A stretch of DNA of 64,000 nucleotides from Acidianus manzaensis (GTDB lineage: Archaea > Thermoproteota > Thermoprotei_A > Sulfolobales > Sulfolobaceae). Where the stretch lies: assembly GCF_002116695.1 (NCBI RefSeq), contig NZ_CP020477.1:2415001-2479000 (forward strand). Direction: 5' to 3'. Under the pieces are notes generated by a model. It made no database searches and was not told where the DNA came from. It saw only the letters and a list, made by a program, of their open reading frames with translations. Positions 60,299-64,000 of the stretch are shown one piece after another. The position numbers and the translations under genes are program-made. Position 1 is the first letter of the stretch. Each line of letters begins with the position of its first letter.

Positions 60299-61892
60299 TT
60301 TGATAACCTCCATATTCTATTTTCTCATAAACTGTTATGAGTAAAGGAGATGAAACGTTAAATAAGCCTCCGATAGTATTATAAAATTCACAAGTATCAT
60401 TACTTTCATATGTAACATTATAACCAGCTGGACGTGTTAGCAAAGAGATATAGGAGACGTTTTGAGAGGAAATAATCCAGTTCTTTTCAATTGTATAATT
60501 TCCAATTGGAAGCTGGCAAAGATATTGGTACGTAACTTCGTAGCAAGTTCCTGCCTTAGCATAGAATTCTTGTGGTACGTAATTAGCTAAAGGTCCCCAT
60601 GCGTACGTATTGTTAACTTGTAGTAACTGTCCTGCTATATCTCCGCATACTGGAGAAGTATTATAAACAAGAGAAATATAAGGAGGAAATGAATTTCCAG
60701 GATAAAAGTTAAAGCGGAAATCGTTTTTTACGGTAATAAGGTAATAAACGTTTTTTGGTTTATAATTTCCGTAAACTGTCCCATCTCCTTTTACAAATAT
60801 TTCGTTGTTTGAGCTTGAGGTAATGTTATTAGAAGATGTACTAAATCCAGAAAATTGATAACAGTTGATTTCTCCATCTTTCACAGGTGAGGCGTCAAGA
60901 TAATTACCAGATAATTAAATGTTATATTCTGTTCTTGTGGGAATTCAATTATGTGATATCCGTATGTTAAATTTAACGTTATTCCAGACGATCCTACATT
61001 ATATACCTTATTGTTAATGATAACTGGTATTGTTGTATTTAATGATGTTATAGTAATTCCATTATTAGTAGAGCTACCTCCTAATAGTATACCTTGAGGT
61101 TCTATTGTGACCTGATATTTTTGTAATGATGCATTGTATACTGCTGTTATTACCATTGGTCCTGTTAATGTGAATTGTGTATCTAGGTTATTAGGTTCAC
61201 TTAAGTATCCACTGCCGACTATGCTCCAATCTAAGAAGTTAGCAGTTAATCCATAACTGGATAGAAATATTGGAGAGCCATTAATGTCATCCAAAGTATA
61301 GCTTCCAGGATCGAGATAAACTACTTGTGGTGTTAATACAGTTATTCCGTTTCCTAGATCTACTTTTATCGGGATTGGTATGGCTTTACTTCCATTATCT
61401 GCGAATGCTACTATATATACTGGTATTTTGCCAGTAGGCCCGCTTATTGTAACTGTTACTACGGAGGTATTAGGATTTAAATAGTACATGTTTCCTAATG
61501 TAGTTAAAATAAGGATTGGATTTCCGAAGGCTTGACTAGGTAAAGGATATTTAGATTCCCCTGCTATTGTTAAATTGCTTTTTAGAACTGGAGTCCATGT
61601 TGAGCTGGTGCTGTCAAAATAGTAAATTTGGCTTATACTAAATGGAGTTGGTATTGAATCATAGAAGAATTGTAAGTAAGGTTGTTCAGAAGAATTATAG
61701 TATATGTTTGGGTTTCCTTTATAAACTTCTTGGTTTTGATAGTTTTGTTCTTGTACATATCCGTTTCCTTGAACTGAACCTTGGGATGAGTATGCTCCAG
61801 TTTCGTTGAAAATTATAAATGCAGGTATTATTTATTGAAATCATCATTATCAAAAGGATTAATAATGCGATTGGGACTGACATTCCTTTCAT
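60288..61892 (-). pseudogene. Large pilin-like gene split by two frameshifts
   Basis: From ATG 61892 (MKGMSVPIALLILLIMMISI) the frame breaks at about 61828-61836 and resumes as IIPAFIIFNETGAYSSQGS. It then reads NPILILTTLGNMYYLNPNTS through the shared domain and the region 60881-61489 (GPTGKIPVYIVAFADNG). A second break at about 60905-60922 leads on to LSGNYLDASPVKDGEINC and the frame ending at 60288. Repaired length is about 530 residues. It is paralogous to the 58892 and 54785 proteins. The stop of the small pilin gene abuts its ATG. The open frames 60288-60884 and 60881-61489 are its pieces, not separate genes. Confidence 0.7.
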
Positions 61893-62465
61893 TTAGCTCG
61901 CCCCGGTAGAGGAAGGTATTCCGGTGTACGTATATCCTATCCTAAAAACGTACCCTCCTTCGTTAACTATAAACCAGATTATTACAATATCAGCGGGATT
62001 TACGTTATTTATGTTGATTGTAACTGGAGTGTTAAAATTAATTTTGTAAGCTGTTATTTCGGATTGAAAAAGAGTTCTTCCATTAGTGTCTAATATTTTA
62101 GTTAGTGTTGTTGTACTAGCTTGTGAACCGTTTGGGCAATAAACGGTAAATGATGGAGTAGAAGAAGGTGTAACTACTCCTGCTGAAGCTTCCATATAAG
62201 AAGGTTCGACAAAAGCTATTATGCAAGCTGTTCCGCTCGTTGATGGATTATATAATTCAGTTACTATACTTCCTGTATCACCATTTCCTATAATTAATGG
62301 ACCTACTGAGACTGAAGATGATGAAGCTAAGTTTGATGCTACGTTTTCAGCATTGGATAATGCAATTTGGGGCGCAAGATATCCAAATGTGAATCCTACT
62401 ACTACTAATCCTATCACTACAACCATAATGATTAAAATTAGCTCGTCTGTCACTTCTGATGGCAT
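61893..62465 (-). CDS. Small pilin-like protein
   Basis: This 190-residue protein starts MPSEVTDELILIIMVVVIGLVVVGFTFGYL, a pilin-type helix after an acidic head. The outer domain has two cysteines (SGTACIIAF, FTVYCPNGS) that could form a disulfide. It ends YVFRIGYTYTG, similar to the 56956 protein. AGGGAGAAAAAG precedes the ATG. It heads the operon that continues with the frameshifted large gene, 58892 and 58444. Confidence 0.65.
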   Translation of the reverse strand: MPSEVTDELILIIMVVVIGLVVVGFTFGYLAPQIALSNAENVASNLASSSSVSVGPLIIGNGDTGSIVTELYNPSTSGTACIIAFVEPSYMEASAGVVTPSSTPSFTVYCPNGSQASTTTLTKILDTNGRTLFQSEITAYKINFNTPVTININNVNPADIVIIWFIVNEGGYVFRIGYTYTGIPSSTGAS

Positions 62466-62959
62466 CTTTTTCTCCCTATAATTTTCTATATAAACTTTCT
62501 AGTATAAAAAGATGTTTCTTATTTGAAAATACGCATTTTATTATATACATTATTTACTATTATACATTAAAAAATAATTTCTAATATTATATACAAATAA
62601 GGTAAAGAGTATTATTGAATAAATAAATTATATTTGAATAAAATACGTAAAAATTTTTATTATTATAATTGATTCGTTTATTCCTTATGTCGAATGATGT
62701 GACTTTTTAACAAAAGCTATTAATTAAAGAAAGGATATAGAACTAATTTAGTAAAAGAATAAAAGGTGTTATATAATCTATTTTAATTACTTTTTATTTA
62801 AGAGTAAAAAATCAGAAAGAATATTACAAAGAAGGAAGTTAGATAGAATTATCATTATCTAAAAAACTTAAATTTGTATTCTGGTAGAATAATTTTTGAA
62901 TTATGTTTGGAAGATTTATATAGAAGATATGCGATACTTTTTATATAAGTGAGACTTTA
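62466..62959. other. Divergent AT-rich region between pilin genes
   Basis: These 494 bases hold the promoters of the minus-strand pilin operon and of the plus-strand gene at 62960 (TTTTTATATA at 62937-62946). The rest shows no open frame or structure I trust. Confidence 0.5.
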
Positions 62960-64000
62960 GTGAAAGCATTAAGTTCTGCTGTTATTGCTATAATTTTAAC
63001 TTTAGTTACAGTAGTTGCTACTTTGTCCGTTTTTGGATTATATAGCTTCTATTTTGCTGGTGTAGATTCTTCTGTCTCTACGCAAGGTTACGTTATCTCA
63101 TTATCTAAAAGTATTCAGTTCCAAATATCCACTCTAGGCTTTTATGGATTATCTCCTTCTTATAAATATTTTAACGTAAGTTATCTAATTTGGGTTTCAG
63201 CACCAGTTAGAACAGTTACGTTAATAGTGTTTAATTCAAGTAGCTTACCTTATTCCTCTTTATATTATGAGTTACCTCAGTATTCTAATAGTGGAGTGTT
63301 TTCAAGTAGTTTTAAACACCAAACTAATCAATATAGTCCATTAAGTAGTTTTACTTTAGGCTCTTCGGTTTATTTACCTCAAGACGGAACTTTATTGGGA
63401 AATGTTAATTATAAGGCTTATAATATTTCAACTAATACTACGTATATTTTATCATCTTTAGTAAAACCTAATAATGTAATAGTATTTTGGATACTCTACA
63501 ATTATTTAGGCAAATGGTATAGACTAGATTTTTCGTATTTAAATCCTGGAAAAGATGGTCTTGGCATTTATATAGTAAGCAGTACCGGACTTTTTAGTCA
63601 AGGTAATAAGGGCTTAAACCATGTTGAGGCTCCTCATACTTTAACTACTCAAACTGGAGACGAGTTTGGATTTTGGTTTAAAGTTTTTAATAATGAGACG
63701 GAAGCTAATATCTTGAATTTAACTTATTATACAGTGGGCGAAAGTGGTAAAAATAATGTGTCTGTTATTCTTTTTCAGAAGAACGGCGAGTTATGGGCAT
63801 CAGATTATATAGAAGGACAGATTATTAATAGTACTGAATTAACTAGTTTAAATGATAATAATTGTTATTTTGTAATTATAGAACACGGATCTCTATTAAA
63901 TCATCCTAACGGATTTAATGTGACAGTTTATAGTTATACTGGTTTCATATTAAGTAGTGGAACTCTCTGTGCTCATAATCATAGTAATAGTAATGATAAG
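62960..64000 (+). CDS. Pilin-like exported protein, cut by the right edge
   Basis: From GTG 62960 the frame is open to the end of the window, 347 codons. It begins MKALSSAVIAIILTLVTVVATLS, a class III signal with cleavage after KA. The rest is a beta-rich domain with repeated strand-loop units (YNYLGKWYRLDFSYLN, EFGFWFKVFNN) and many sequons, which places it in the pilin-like island, though it is read in the opposite direction. The C-terminus is outside the window. A start at GTG is chosen for the signal-peptide fit. The TATA box is only about 18 bases upstream, so the exact start is not certain. Confidence 0.7.
   Translation, partial: MKALSSAVIAIILTLVTVVATLSVFGLYSFYFAGVDSSVSTQGYVISLSKSIQFQISTLGFYGLSPSYKYFNVSYLIWVSAPVRTVTLIVFNSSSLPYSSLYYELPQYSNSGVFSSSFKHQTNQYSPLSSFTLGSSVYLPQDGTLLGNVNYKAYNISTNTTYILSSLVKPNNVIVFWILYNYLGKWYRLDFSYLNPGKDGLGIYIVSSTGLFSQGNKGLNHVEAPHTLTTQTGDEFGFWFKVFNNETEANILNLTYYTVGESGKNNVSVILFQKNGELWASDYIEGQIINSTELTSLNDNNCYFVIIEHGSLLNHPNGFNVTVYSYTGFILSSGTLCAHNHSNSNDK

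Noticed and set aside
60762..60778. A 17-base match to the reverse of 53033-53049 (CAGTTTACGGAAATTAT type)
   Set aside because: Here it lies inside coding sequence for GTVYGNYKP with no second end nearby, so it is probably a chance match.
60881..61489. A 202-residue stand-alone gene
   Set aside because: It lacks a signal peptide and begins in the middle of the domain shared with its paralogues. It is a piece of the frameshifted large gene.

Overview
The window looks like chromosomal DNA of a thermoacidophilic, sulfur-oxidising crenarchaeon of the order Sulfolobales, probably an Acidianus- or Sulfurisphaera-like organism. The reasons are the A+T-rich sequence, AGA/ATA-rich codon use, TATA boxes centred 24-30 bases before many start codons (leaderless transcripts), a sulfur-oxidising heterodisulfide-reductase-like (sHdr) locus, an archaeal lipoate-assembly set and class III (type IV pilin-like) signal peptides. 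No rRNA, tRNA or CRISPR array was seen.

1-20.9 kb: sulfur oxidation and lipoate assembly. The end of a probable sHdrC1 gene is followed by sHdrB1, sHdrA, the sHdr 'Hyp' protein, sHdrC2 and sHdrB2. Around them lie two lipoate-binding proteins (LbpA, GcvH-like), three lipoate-protein-ligase homologues, the radical-SAM pair LipS1/LipS2, an unrecognised protein translationally coupled to LipS2, a degenerate HAD-fold protein, two MFS transporters, a 1-Cys peroxiredoxin, an OsmC-like protein, an NnrS-like membrane protein and a solitary molybdenum-hydroxylase large subunit. In the known sHdr pathway LbpA carries sulfur on its lipoyl arm to the sHdr complex, so this block makes both the enzyme and its cofactor carrier.

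21-33 kb: mostly housekeeping or transport genes. A winged-helix protein, a diiron ferritin-like protein and a WrbA flavoprotein come first. An ECF-type importer follows, with an extracellular beta-propeller gene as first gene and a perfect 14-bp palindrome at its promoter. Then come FixC/FixX, a PadR regulator with its own palindrome and an ABC-2 exporter, an internally duplicated protein, and a heavily decayed ArsB-type permease.

33-41.6 kb: an SPFH-domain module, a membrane-anchored winged-helix regulator with secreted partners, and an extracytoplasmic redox group (NapH-like polyferredoxin, a tethered exported protein, a DUF929 thioredoxin-like protein).

41.6-51 kb: an accessory, defence-like region. 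It holds an AAA ATPase with an odd start, an AAA_14-type ATPase, a PD-(D/E)xK nuclease-like protein, a HEPN-MNT pair with a palindrome, and an OLD/RecF-like ATPase overlapping a small nuclease-like gene broken by one extra T. A Kef-type antiporter with CBS domains lies between them.

51-64 kb: an MFS transporter, a structured GC-richer segment that resembles the right end of an IS200/IS605 (TnpB) element, an M28 peptidase, two copies of a small inverted-repeat element (MITE-like), and an island of pilin-like exported proteins in which short pilins alternate with large paralogues, one of them frameshifted. A further pilin-like gene runs off the right edge.
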